Shown here: one piece after another, positions 20,499 to 29,997 of the stretch | Layout of the letters: each line of letters starts with the position of its first letter | Position numbering within the stretch: position 1 is the first letter of the stretch | From: Mycoplasma imitans ATCC 51306 | GTDB taxonomy: Bacteria; Bacillota_I; Bacilli_A; Mycoplasmatales; Mycoplasmoidaceae | DNA length: 64,000 nucleotides | NCBI RefSeq assembly: GCF_000518305.1 | Contig: NZ_JADI01000007.1 | Span: forward strand, 1 to 64,000 | Direction of reading: 5' to 3' | Notes under the pieces: generated by a model | What the model was told of the DNA's origin: nothing | The model's database searches: none | Seen by the model: only the letters and a program-made list of their open reading frames with translations | Made by a program: the position numbers and the translations under genes

Positions 20499-20541
20499 TA
20501 ACCAACACAATAACACCTAAATAAAAGTGAATGGTTGGTTA
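20499..20541 (-). terminator. Terminator after the lipoprotein gene
   Basis: TAACCAAC (20499-20506) pairs with GTTGGTTA (20534-20541) across a long loop that has a smaller inner pairing. On the minus strand it is followed by CTTTTAT. It would end the lipoprotein transcript before tmRNA. Confidence 0.55.
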
Positions 20542-20560
20542 TTAATTAAGAAATTATTAA

Positions 20561-21439
20561 TTAAATTGCGTTCAAGAAGATAAAATGACCTAGATTAGCT
20601 GCTGTGTTAGGGTATTGAATACCGTCACTTAGTTGAACGGTTTTTCAAGACACTAAATAAAGATTAAATGAAAGTGTTTTATTTGTTTCATCAAATACAG
20701 GATCGCTAAATAGTAAGTAGAAAAGATCTAAGCGATATAGCTCTACATTATTTCTTCTGTATAAATCTTTTTGTTGTTGTGTTTTATAATCATCTACTCA
20801 GTTAACAATTTGTTTGTCTAATGAATGACCATCGTATTTTATTAATGATAAGAAAGCTGCATAATCATCTCTTTGTAAGTACAATTCAGTCGCTCATTTA
20901 GATTTATCCTTATATGTTTTAGAATCATCATTAGGAGATGCTAATAACTGAGAATTGTTATTGTTTGGTTGAGGATTATCTTTAATTTCTTTAATTTTTG
21001 CAGCTAACTCAGTATCATTTAAATTTGTATCAATATCAATAAGTCTATTAGACAAATTACCACCATACATAGCTGTTATATTCTTAGGGTTCGTAGCGAT
21101 GTATGTTTTGATAAAGTTTACAGAATTCTGATTAAATGGATGTACTAATCTATATTGATTATTTGCAATATCAACATTTATATCTCTTTGTTCAGAAAAA
21201 TTTGGCGCATTAACTGTTTTAGGATAGCCTTGACTAACCGGAGTAGGTTCTTTATTTGCTTCATTATTACCCATATCAGGTTTGGTGTTGTTAGGGTCTT
21301 GAGGTTTTTCAATAGGTTCTTTTGTTGGAGGGGTTTGGCCATTTGACATTTGATTACCACAAGAACTTAAAAACAATCCACCACTAATTAATGCTAAACT
21401 AGACAATACTAGAAAACGCTGCCTCAATTTAAGTTTCAT
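20561..21439 (-). CDS. Lipoprotein with proline-rich N-terminal region
   Basis: A 292-residue membrane lipoprotein of unknown function. It has a lipoprotein signal peptide with a basic start (MKLKLRQR), a hydrophobic core and the lipobox LFLSSC, giving lipidated Cys27. Residues ~30-75 are a Pro/Lys/Glu/Asn-rich stretch (TPPTKEPIEKPQDPNNTKPD), likely an extended stalk from the membrane. The rest is a polar surface domain that I do not recognise. The signal-Cys-Pro-rich layout recalls VlhA haemagglutinins, but length and sequence do not match and there is no GAA repeat upstream. It is divergent from the ABC exporter, 180 bases away. Confidence 0.85.
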
Positions 21440-21618
21440 GAATTTATAATCTTATTGCTAATTGATTTTATTTCTAATAAATTTAAATCAATGTCGTATT
21501 AACGACGATAAACAAATTAATCACTATTTATATAATTATAAATAATATTAACTTTTTATTATATTATAAAACAAAACACTTCATCGGTTAATATTTTCAT
21601 AACCGATTAATATATTGC

Positions 21619-23379
21619 ATGAGTTATATCATCAAAAATTTGAAATGAAAACAATGAATAATGATCTTAATTGGGATCATGGCTTGTATTGTCTATGTAG
21701 TGGTTTCTGGTTTTGTAGTGCTAATCATTCAGAACTTTGTTGATCTGATTAGTGGAATTAAAAAACCGGATTGACTAGTTCCAAACCCTAATGATAAATT
21801 AAGAGCTACAATTAATCTTACAGCTCTGAGTTTGAGTTTGATCATCATTAGTTTCTTTATTAAAGTTGTAGGTAGAATTATCTTATTAAAACAAACTTTA
21901 TTAGCGGCAAATTTATTAAAAAACGATTTGTATTGTAAGATTAATTCAATCGGTTTACAACAATTTTATAAATACAAAAGGTCAACATTAATTAATCGAC
22001 TTAATGTTGATTATTTTAAGCTAGAAAAAACAGCAATTAATGTTTTAGTTTACATGATTGAAAACATTTTTGAAGTAGCTGTTTATATCGGTTTTTCAAT
22101 CGTGTTAAGTGATTATTTATCTTTAATTTATTTAATCTTTATACCAATTGTAATTTTTTTGATCGTTCAAGGCTCAAAAAGAACCAAAGATCATTACAAG
22201 AAAAGTTATCAATCCTTAGATAACTTAAATCAAGTTATACGCGAAAACATAGTTGGTGCTAAAGTAATAAGAACGTTTAATTTAGAAGATTTTCAAACTT
22301 TAAGATATGATAACCATCACAAACTATGATTCAAATCTATTTTAAGAGCAGATTTAATCCTAACTGTGATGTGGCAATTAATATTTTTAGCCATTAATAT
22401 TTTTATTACTTTAACTTTAGTGAGTGCTGGTTATCTAAATAAAACTAATTCATCTTTAACACCAGGTGTAGTAATCGCATTTTTAAACTATCTAACTTAC
22501 ACTAGTTACGTTGTAATTGGAATCTGTGATTACGTTTTAAATATTCTTAAAACAAGACCTGTAAAACAACGTATAAAAGCAATTTTTGAATTAAAAGATG
22601 ACACTGATAATAACAAAGCAATTTTTGATGAAATTATCGGCAAAATTACGTTTAATGGTTTAAATTATAAATACGAACAAAACAACTTTAATGTTCTTAA
22701 TAATATCAATTTAACAATCAAACCTAAAGAAAATATTGGGGTAATTGGATCAATTGGTTCTGGTAAATCAACTTTATGCAAATTGATTGCTAAAATTAAT
22801 AACGCTTCAGATAATATGGTAATGATTGATAATGTTGATATTAATAAATATCAAATCAAACACATCAGACAATCGATTGCGGTTGATTTTCAAAAGAAAC
22901 AGTTATTCTCTGGAACAATTCGATCAAATATTTTAAAAGCAAATCCAGACGCTGATCAAGATCGAATTAATCAAGTAATTAATCATGCTTGTGCAAATGA
23001 ATTTATTGATAAATTTGAACAAAAACTAGATCATAACTTAATTGAATTTGGTAATAACTTATCAGGTGGTCAAAAAGCTAGAATCTGTATAGCAAGAACA
23101 CTAATCAGAGATAGCAAAATTATGATTTTTGATGACTCATTAAGTGCACTTGATAACATTATAGCTAAAAAAGTTTTAGATAACATTTTATCTAACTATG
23201 AAAACAAGACAAAGATCTTTGTAAGTCAGCAAATCAGAACAATTAAAGATCTTGATAAGATCATCGTTTTAGATCAAGGTAAGGTTGTAGGTTATGATAA
23301 TCATCAAAACTTATTAAATTCTTGTGAAGTCTATAAACAAATTTACGATTCACAAAAACGAATAGGAGATGATGTTTAA
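21619..23379 (+). CDS. Heterodimeric ABC exporter, subunit with degenerate ATP site
   Basis: A 586-residue half-transporter with an N-terminal six-helix membrane domain (about 1-320) and a C-terminal nucleotide-binding domain. Walker A is GSIGSGKST (from residue 377), the signature is NLSGGQKARI, and Walker B is KIMIFDDS. The catalytic Glu is replaced by Asp506 and the switch His by Gln537 (FVSQQIRT). This pattern marks the degenerate member of asymmetric exporters such as TM287/288 or LmrCD. TGA is Trp in several places. Translation of the next gene overlaps by one base. Substrate unknown; drugs, lipids or peptides are usual for this class. Confidence 0.9.
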
Positions 23380-25166
23380 TGAAGCACTGAAAGCAACTAT
23401 TCTTATTACTTAAAAATGATAAGAAAATCTTGATTTTAACGATGATTTTAACAATTTTCAAATCTATTTTTAAGATTGGAAGTTCAATCATTTTTGGTTA
23501 CGTAATTCAAAATATTTTTGTTAATATTACAACCCAAAATCCAGTTGTAGCTCAAGAAAATTGAATTAAATTATTACAGTTCTCTGGAATTCTAATCGCA
23601 GTTTATTTATTGTTGTTTGCCTGTTATATTTCAAGTTCGATAATTACACTTAAATTAGCGTATAAAACAACGGTAAAAATAAGAGATATTGTGTTTAGGA
23701 AGATTCACAAAATAGACTTATTAACATTAGAAAAAATGATGAACGGTGAAGTGATTAATAAGATTGCAGTTGATATCGATTTAATCTCTGCTAATTTATC
23801 AACATTTTTAAGTGAATTATTTTCAACACCGATCGTCACAATCTTTATCTTTGTTGCTATTTTTGTAATATCACCATACTTAACGTTAATTACAATCGGA
23901 TTAATGCTGATTATGTTTTTGGTTCAAATGATTTTAATTAAAAAAGCCAATGCTGCGCAAGAAAAAAGTTTAGCTTTGTATGAAAAATTATCAACTTTTA
24001 TAGAAGAACATATCCAACAATACGAGCTGATTAAATCATTAGATATTACTAATGTAGTTAATAAAGAATTTAAACAATTGTGTGATGATTATCTAAAAGT
24101 TAATCTGAAATCAACTAAGCTATTTAGCATGATTTACCCAATTAATTTCTTATTTGAAGACACGGTAATTGTTAGCGCATTTATCTTTTCGTTGTTATTT
24201 CAAAGCTTCAATATTAGTTCAGGTTCACCAATACCATTTTTAAATCAGGTAAATTTAGCACTAATCACTACATTTAACTTGATGTTAAGATTTGCACTAG
24301 GTGAGTTAGGCTACTTGTTTAAAGTATCAGCTGATATCCAAATAACTTTTGTTTCAATTAAAAGAATTCAATCATTCTTAGATCTAAAACAGAAGTTTGC
24401 ATACCAAAACACACCAGTTGAAAAACTAAAGTATATTAAGTTTGATAATGTAAGTTTTTCATATGATAACAAACATTTAGCTCTAGATCGAGTTAGCTTT
24501 AAAATTGATGCTAACACTTCAACAGCAATCGTAGGTCAAACTGGTTCAGGAAAATCAACGATTATGAATTTATTATCAAGATATTATCAACCAACTAATG
24601 GTAAGATCTATTTTAATGATCGTAATTACGAACAGATTGATGAATATCAATTTAATCAAAAGATCAGCGTTGTTTTACAAGACAGCATCATGTTTAGTGA
24701 TACGATTTACAGCAACATCGCTTGCGTCAAGCCAGATGCAACAAAACAAGAAGTAATTCAAGCTGCTAATGAAGCTAATATCAATGATTTTATTAGTAAT
24801 CTAAAAGATGGATATAACACGATCATTGATGAGAATCAAAGCAATTTTTCAAGTGGTCAGATTCAACAAATTGCATTGGCTCGTGCATTTTTAAGCGACG
24901 CTGATATTTTGATTATGGATGAAGCCACATCAAGCGTGGACTCAAAAACTGAAAAGCTTATTCAGGATGCGATCTTCAAACTAATGAATAAGAAAACTGT
25001 CATCTTAATCGCGCACAGATTATCAACAATAGTTAATGTTGATAATATTCTAGTAATGCAACACGGCAAGATTATTGAAACTGGTAGCCACGAACAACTT
25101 ATTAATAAAAAAGGATATTATTATGATCTTAATCAAGCTAATGTTGATGAATCTACCTTGATGTAA
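23379..25166 (+). CDS. Heterodimeric ABC exporter, subunit with canonical catalytic residues
   Basis: The 595-residue partner half-transporter. It has six predicted membrane helices (about 1-325) and an ATPase domain with Walker A GQTGSGKST (from 386), Walker B ILIMDE with catalytic Glu515, and switch His546 (LIAHRLST). Its signature is NFSSGQ (490-494) instead of LSGGQ. In the dimer this altered signature faces the degenerate Walker motifs of the first subunit, while the first subunit's intact LSGGQ completes the working site here. The start codon shares one base with the upstream stop, ensuring coupled synthesis; AGGAG lies nearby. Confidence 0.92.
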
Positions 25167-25184
25167 CGTGTTTTTTGGTATAAT
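25158..25184 (+). promoter_or_regulatory. Promoter of rplU-prp-rpmA
   Basis: A perfect -10 TATAAT (25179-25184) with a TTGATG -35-like box at 25158-25163, overlapping the last codons of the ABC gene. The ~130-base leader before rplU contains short inverted repeats such as TATCAAG...CTTGAT and may be an L21-type autoregulatory leader. Confidence 0.6.
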
Positions 25185-25318
25185 ATAAAGGACTTATTTA
25201 TAAAAATAAGCAAAATTAGACCAATAATCTAGTTTCAACCGTTTAGTAGTGGTATCTAAGTATCAAGTTTTATCTTGATCACCATGATAACGAGTCTATC
25301 TGGAGGAAATACAATAAG

Positions 25319-25621
25319 ATGTTTGCAGTTATTGCATCAGGTTCAAAACAGTACCGCGTTAAGTTAAATGATGAAATCTATGTAGAAAAATTAAATTCTA
25401 AAGTAGGTGATAAAATCGTTTTTGACAAAGTGTATTTCGTGAACAATACTTTTGGTAAGCCTTTTGTTAAAGGTGCTTCTGTAACTTGTGAAGTACTAAA
25501 ACAAGGTAAACAAAAGAAGATTAATGTGATTAAACACATTTCACAAAAACACCACTTAAAAAAATACGGTCACAGACAACCATACACCAAGCTTAAAGTT
25601 GTAGCAATCAATCACGGATAA
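25319..25621 (+). CDS. rplU: 50S ribosomal protein L21
   Basis: A 100-residue large-subunit protein that binds 23S rRNA. It begins MFAVIASGSKQYRVKLNDEIYVEKL, and contains KQKKINVIKHISQKHHLKKYGHRQPYTKLKV, the basic C-terminal L21 motif. GGAGG-like sequence precedes the ATG. First gene of the L21-Prp-L27 unit. Confidence 0.98.
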   Translation: MFAVIASGSKQYRVKLNDEIYVEKLNSKVGDKIVFDKVYFVNNTFGKPFVKGASVTCEVLKQGKQKKINVIKHISQKHHLKKYGHRQPYTKLKVVAINHG

Positions 25622-25631
25622 TAATTTAACA

Positions 25632-25946
25632 ATGATTACAATAACTTTTTATGCTAGCGCAATTAAGGTAAGTGGTCATGCATTTTTTGCTGAATACAAC
25701 CAAGATATTGTGTGTGCAGGAGTTAGTGCGATTGTTTTTGGCGGGATTAATTATTTTTCACCAAAAGCAGTTAAAGTGATTAAAGATTCACAAAATAGCA
25801 CAATCTTTTTTGAGTTATTAGAAGTTGATAGTAAAAACTTAGTCGCTATTGATGTGATTAAGACCCAATTATCAGTGATTGCTTCAGTCTATGATCAACA
25901 CATCAAGATCATTGATGAAACAAATCGAATCGTTATAGGAAAATAA
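25632..25946 (+). CDS. prp: Ribosomal-processing cysteine protease Prp
   Basis: A 104-residue protease that removes the N-terminal extension of ribosomal protein L27. The catalytic His16 (SGHAFFAEY) and Cys28 (DIVCAGVSAIV) are spaced twelve residues apart as in the S. aureus enzyme. It lies between rplU and rpmA in the conserved Firmicutes/mollicute order, and the neighbouring L27 carries the QFFAS site it cuts. Confidence 0.95.
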   Translation: MITITFYASAIKVSGHAFFAEYNQDIVCAGVSAIVFGGINYFSPKAVKVIKDSQNSTIFFELLEVDSKNLVAIDVIKTQLSVIASVYDQHIKIIDETNRIVIGK

Positions 25947-25947
25947 A

Positions 25948-26244
25948 ATGAAAAAAATCTGATTTCACTTAGACCTGCAATTTTTTGCTTCTAAAAAAGG
26001 TGTGGGTTCAACTAAAAACGGACGTGATTCAAATCCAAAGTTTTTAGGTGCAAAATTAGCTGATGGCCAAGTTGCTAAAACCGGTCAAATTATCTACCGT
26101 CAAAGAGGTAATAAAATCTGACCTGGTAAAAATGTAGGACAAGGTAAAGATGACACCCTATTTGCATTAGCAGATGGAGTAGTGCGTTATACTAAATTCT
26201 TAGGCAACAAAACCAAAGTTAGTGTTGTTGAGCAATCTAAGTAA
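25948..26244 (+). CDS. rpmA: 50S ribosomal protein L27 with cleavable N-terminal extension
   Basis: A 98-residue protein whose mature N terminus reaches the peptidyl-transferase centre. The precursor begins [20 protein letters not shown]; the LQFF|ASKKG site is where Prp cuts, giving the mature start [15 protein letters not shown]. Two Trp codons are TGA. It starts one base after the prp stop codon. A terminator follows at 26265. Confidence 0.97.
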
Positions 26245-26264
26245 TTTTAAAAAATAAATAATTA

Positions 26265-26305
26265 AAATAAAGCCAAGCAGTAAAACCGCATTTGGTTTTA
26301 TTTTT
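26265..26305 (+). terminator. Terminator after rpmA
   Basis: AAATAAAGCCAA (26265-26276) pairs with TTGGTTTTATTT (26292-26303), with one G-U pair, and runs into T-rich sequence just before nfo. Confidence 0.75.
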
Positions 26306-26313
26306 ATCTATAT

Positions 26314-27222
26314 ATGAAAACAAACAAAATTAAGTATTTAGGTTGTTTTGCGGGCGCAACCAAACCTGATTTTATGCTGGGAATGGTAAAAACAGTGGTT
26401 GATTATGGCGCAACCAGTTTTATGTTTTATAGTGGACCTCCCCAAAGTTTTAGAAGAACACCAACCGATCAATTTAAATTAGATTTAGCTAAAAAATATT
26501 TAGCTCAAAATAATCTGGGTGATTTAGGTGATAATTATGTGGTACACGCACCTTATTTAATTAATTTAGCTAATGGTGATAAAGTTAAGCGCGAACGCAG
26601 TTTTAATTTCTTTTTAGATGAATTAAAACGTACCTACGAACTAGGTGCAAAATATTTTGTTTTACACCCAGGTTCAGCACTAAACGTTAAAGATAAAAAA
26701 GAAGCATTAGACAATCTTGCTAATGAATTAAATCGAGCAATCTCAATGACAAAAAATACAATTATCTGTCTTGAGACAATGGCAGATAAAGGTCAACAAA
26801 TCTGTTCAAAATTTGAAGAGTTAAGATATGTAATTGATAAAATTAATGATCAATCAAGGATCGGTGTTTGTTTTGATACTTGTCACGTTCATGATGCTGG
26901 ATATGATTTAGCTAAAACACAAGAAATTATCGATCATTTTGATCAAGTAATTGGACTTAAGTACTTATTCGTAATTCATTTAAATGACTCTAAAAATCCA
27001 ATAGGATCTAAGAAAGATCGTCATGCTAATTTAGGTTATGGTCATATCGGTTTTGAAAATCTGATTAACTTCATTTATCACAAAGAAATCTGCAATAAAA
27101 TCATCATTCTTGAAACCCCATGAATTGATCATCCAACCAAAGGTGAGATGCCATTATATAAAGAAGAAATTAAAATGATTCGCAATAAAAAATTTATTGA
27201 AGGACTAGTTAATGAAGAATAA
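26314..27222 (+). CDS. nfo: Endonuclease IV (AP endonuclease)
   Basis: A zinc-dependent enzyme that cleaves the backbone 5' to abasic sites in base-excision repair. The 302-residue protein shows the metal-binding His/Glu/Asp motifs in order: VVHAPYLINLAN, YFVLHPGSAL, CLETMADKG, GVCFDTCHVHDAGYD, FVIHLNDSKNP with DRHANLGYGHIGFE, and IILETPW. Length and order are standard. TGA encodes Trp at the end of that last motif. Its last eleven bases overlap the fur-like gene. Confidence 0.97.
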
Positions 27223-27694
27223 TAACCAGCTCGATTATTATCTAAGTATTCTAAATAAAAACAAATACCGCATCACTAAACCAAGAAAGCTAATTCTTGA
27301 ATGTTTACTTGATGATTTTAACTACCATTCAATTGAAGATATCATCCAACATATCTACAAAAAAACTAAGAGCAAACCAAATGTATCTTCGGTATATAAT
27401 TGCTTGCAAACTTTTATCCAATTAAAGATTGTCGATTCGTTTTTAAACACTTCGCATGATATGAAGCGTTATTATACGATCAAACATGAAGTACACGAAC
27501 ATATTTATTTCATAAATAACCAAAAAAACGTTAAGCAAAATCTGAGCACAATTATTATTCCCAAAGAGATTAATGATCAATTAAAGGTTTATTTTGATCA
27601 ATTAGGGATTGTTAATCCGCAATTTTATATTGTGGTAAGCGGAGATAATGATAAAGCAATCAAACCACATAAAAACGATGAAAACAAAGAATAA
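27212..27694 (+). CDS. fur: Fur-family metalloregulator
   Basis: A 160-residue winged-helix regulator. The DNA-binding half has RITKPRKLILECLLDDFNYHSIEDIIQHI and NVSSVYNCLQTFIQLKIVDSF, the normal Fur helix-turn-helix region. The dimerisation half has a His cluster (IKHEVHEHIYF) where metal would bind, but no C-x-x-C pair for the structural zinc. It starts inside the end of nfo, and the next gene starts 17 bases before its stop codon. Which metal it senses cannot be told; iron or zinc control has been linked to the M. pneumoniae relative. Confidence 0.88.
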   Translation: MKNNNQLDYYLSILNKNKYRITKPRKLILECLLDDFNYHSIEDIIQHIYKKTKSKPNVSSVYNCLQTFIQLKIVDSFLNTSHDMKRYYTIKHEVHEHIYFINNQKNVKQNLSTIIIPKEINDQLKVYFDQLGIVNPQFYIVVSGDNDKAIKPHKNDENKE

Positions 27695-28502
27695 AACATT
27701 TCATACGATCAACGAGATAATTGATGATCTTAAAAACAGCGAACTAATTAATGATCAAAACACCCAGTTTTATCTATCTCTTTTAGAGATGATAAAAGCC
27801 GATATTGATAAGAAAAATTTCAAAAAAGCTTTATTAAGTATCCAAGAAGAATTAGATACAGACTATCTGCCGTTGGGATTGATTGAATATTTCAAGCAAG
27901 CACATTTAGTTACCAAACGCTTAATGTATGAAAATGAGTTTGATTGACTAGAAAAACTTGACAAACAAGAGTTGATTAACAAAACGGTTGTTAATTTTCC
28001 AGATAACTTATGATACTTTGATTATTTAGCAACCAAAGAAGAAAATTACTGAAATATTGATGATTTCGAGTTTTTTCGACATATCTTTATTACTAAGACG
28101 TACGATAACAGCGATAAGTTAGTAGCAGCACAATTATTACAAAAGATCGATCCTTTTATCAACATCAAGTTTGATGTTTATAATAATAAACTTAAACAAA
28201 CGTTTAAGATTACCTTAAAAAAAGATGATATCTGAGCCACTAACACCCAAGATTATTTCAATAACGTCTTAGATCAGATCGAATCTAGTTTTTACAAAGA
28301 TCCATCAAAAGAACAATTGGCTTCAGAGATCGTTAATAATATTATGCAAGATTATTATCCCGCTCATCCAGATCTTGTTAGTGTTGATGAATTAGCTAAA
28401 GGAATCATTCAATACGTTAAAAATTGTTTTGATAATAAAAAACCCGATCAGAAGATTAATGAAATCGTTTATGATGTAATCATAAACTGTATTGAACAAT
28501 AA
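27678..28502 (+). CDS. DUF3196-type conserved mycoplasma protein
   Basis: A 274-residue acidic, mostly helical soluble protein without signal or membrane segments. Motifs include LEMIKADIDKKNFKKALLSIQEELDTDYLPL, NFPDNLWYFDYLA and YYPAHPDLVSVDELAKGI. Its position between fur and tig matches a conserved hypothetical gene in M. genitalium and M. pneumoniae (DUF3196 family, from memory). Five Trp residues use TGA. Starts within fur (ATG 27678). Function unknown; the N-terminal half looks like a short tetratricopeptide-like helical bundle. Confidence 0.8.
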
Positions 28503-28529
28503 AATTTTCTTATTGTAAAATAGCAGAAG

Positions 28530-28535
28530 TATAAT
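28530..28535 (+). promoter_or_regulatory. -10 element of tig
   Basis: A perfect TATAAT 24 bases before the tig ATG, followed by an AGGA ribosome binding site. No clear -35 box at the right distance. Confidence 0.5.
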
Positions 28536-28558
28536 ATTGTTTGTAACCAGGAAAAATC

Positions 28559-29890
28559 ATGTTTAAAATTCGAGAAAAAACTAACGTTGATCATAAGATT
28601 AAATACATTGTTGATGTTGATCAAAAAACCTGAAATGAAGTTTACCAAAAGAAGGTAAATGCTGCTGTAAAAAACGTTAAAATTCAAGGTTTTAGAAAAG
28701 GACACGTACCTTATGAAGAAGCGATCAAATACATTGATCGTTCTAGATTATTTGATCGTGCGATCAATGAAGTTGTTCAACCAATCTACCAAGATTTAGT
28801 TAAGCAAGAAAAGATTAAAGATTCAGAAGATATCTTAGAAGAACGTCCAGAAGTAGACGTAGTAGAAATTGATGAAAACAAGTTATCATTAAGCTATAGT
28901 TTTGAAACAATTCCTGAAGTTAAATTAGGAAACTATTCAAAGATTGGTGGGTTTTTAACAGAAACTCCTGTTAAAGAAGAAGAGGTTCAAGCTGAATTGG
29001 TAAGAATCTTTAAATCAGCTGGAAAATTAGTTGATAAAAAAGAAGGTTCAACTCTTGAAAAAGGCGATATTGCCTTCTTAGATTTCTCTGGTGAGATTGA
29101 TGGCAAAGCTTTTGAAGGTGGTAAGGCAAAAAACTACGAATTAGAGATTGGTTCTAATTCATTTATCCCTGGTTTTGAAGACCAAATGGTGGGAATGAAA
29201 GTTGGTGAAAAGCGTGATTTAAACCTAACTTTCCCAAAAGATTACCACGAAAAAACTTATGCAGGTAAGCCAGTATTATTCAAGGTTAAATTAAATTCAA
29301 TGAAAGAAGTTCAGTTACCTGAAATGACTGTTGAAAAATTAAATGAACTTATGAATAGTAAGTACAAGACTTTGGATGAAGCTAAAGAAGATATCAAAAA
29401 ACGCATTGATAATAACAGAAAAGAACATGCTAACCAAATGAACACAATGTTATTAACTCAATTTGCTAATAACGATTGTGAATTTTCACACATTCCAAAA
29501 AGCTTAATTGATCGTGAAGTAAACTTACTTTACCAACAGTTCGCTAACCAAATGCAACAGATCAAAATGACTGTTGAAGATGCGCTAAAAGTTCAAAACC
29601 AAACTAAGGAACAACTTTTTGAAAGACTAACTGAACAAGCTACTAGAGCAATTAAACTAGTTTTAGTATTAGAAGAAATTAGTGATCTTGAAAAGATCAG
29701 CATAACTGAAGCTGAAATTAATCAAGAGATTGAACAACGCGTTAAGGAAATTACTAATAATCAAGAATTACCAAAAGAACAATACGACGCGATTAAAAAA
29801 TATTTAGAAAACCAAAAAGAACTGATCGAATCAATGTTAACTAATAAGAAAACAGTTGATTTAATCATTCAAAAAAACCTAGCTAAATAA
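28559..29890 (+). CDS. tig: Trigger factor
   Basis: Ribosome-bound chaperone and prolyl isomerase that meets nascent chains. The 443-residue protein has the ribosome-docking signature GFRKGHVP in its N-terminal domain, an FKBP-type isomerase domain at about 150-240 (EKGDIAFLDFSGEIDGKAFEGGKA...FIPGFEDQMVGMKVGEKRDL), and the helical C-terminal arm domain. Length is normal. TGA is Trp in QKTWNEVYQ. Directly upstream of lon, as in other mycoplasmas. Confidence 0.97.
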
Positions 29891-29908
29891 TAATAACCTC
29901 CTCCTTAA

Positions 29909-29935
29909 TTAGCACTTAAATTATTTGAGTGCTAA
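29909..29935 (+). promoter_or_regulatory. CIRCE operator (HrcA binding site) in front of lon
   Basis: TTAGCACTT at 29909-29917 and GAGTGCTAA at 29927-29935, separated by nine bases. Consensus CIRCE is TTAGCACTC-N9-GAGTGCTAA, so 17 of 18 arm positions match. It ends nine bases before the lon -10 box, where bound HrcA would block RNA polymerase. HrcA is encoded in the same window. Confidence 0.93.
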
Positions 29936-29941
29936 TTATCA

Positions 29942-29950
29942 TGGTATAAT
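29942..29950 (+). promoter_or_regulatory. Extended -10 promoter of lon
   Basis: TGGTATAAT: a consensus -10 hexamer with the TG extension, which removes the need for a -35 box. The -35 region is occupied by CIRCE. Confidence 0.7.
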
Positions 29951-29997
29951 ATTACTTAGATAGTTCTGTTTGAAAGGAAAAGAACACACTTAAACTC

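Noticed and set aside
20561-21439. A vlhA-type haemagglutinin gene
   Set aside because: The lipoprotein has a Pro-rich region after the lipidated Cys, but it is too short, its body does not look like VlhA and no GAA repeat lies upstream.
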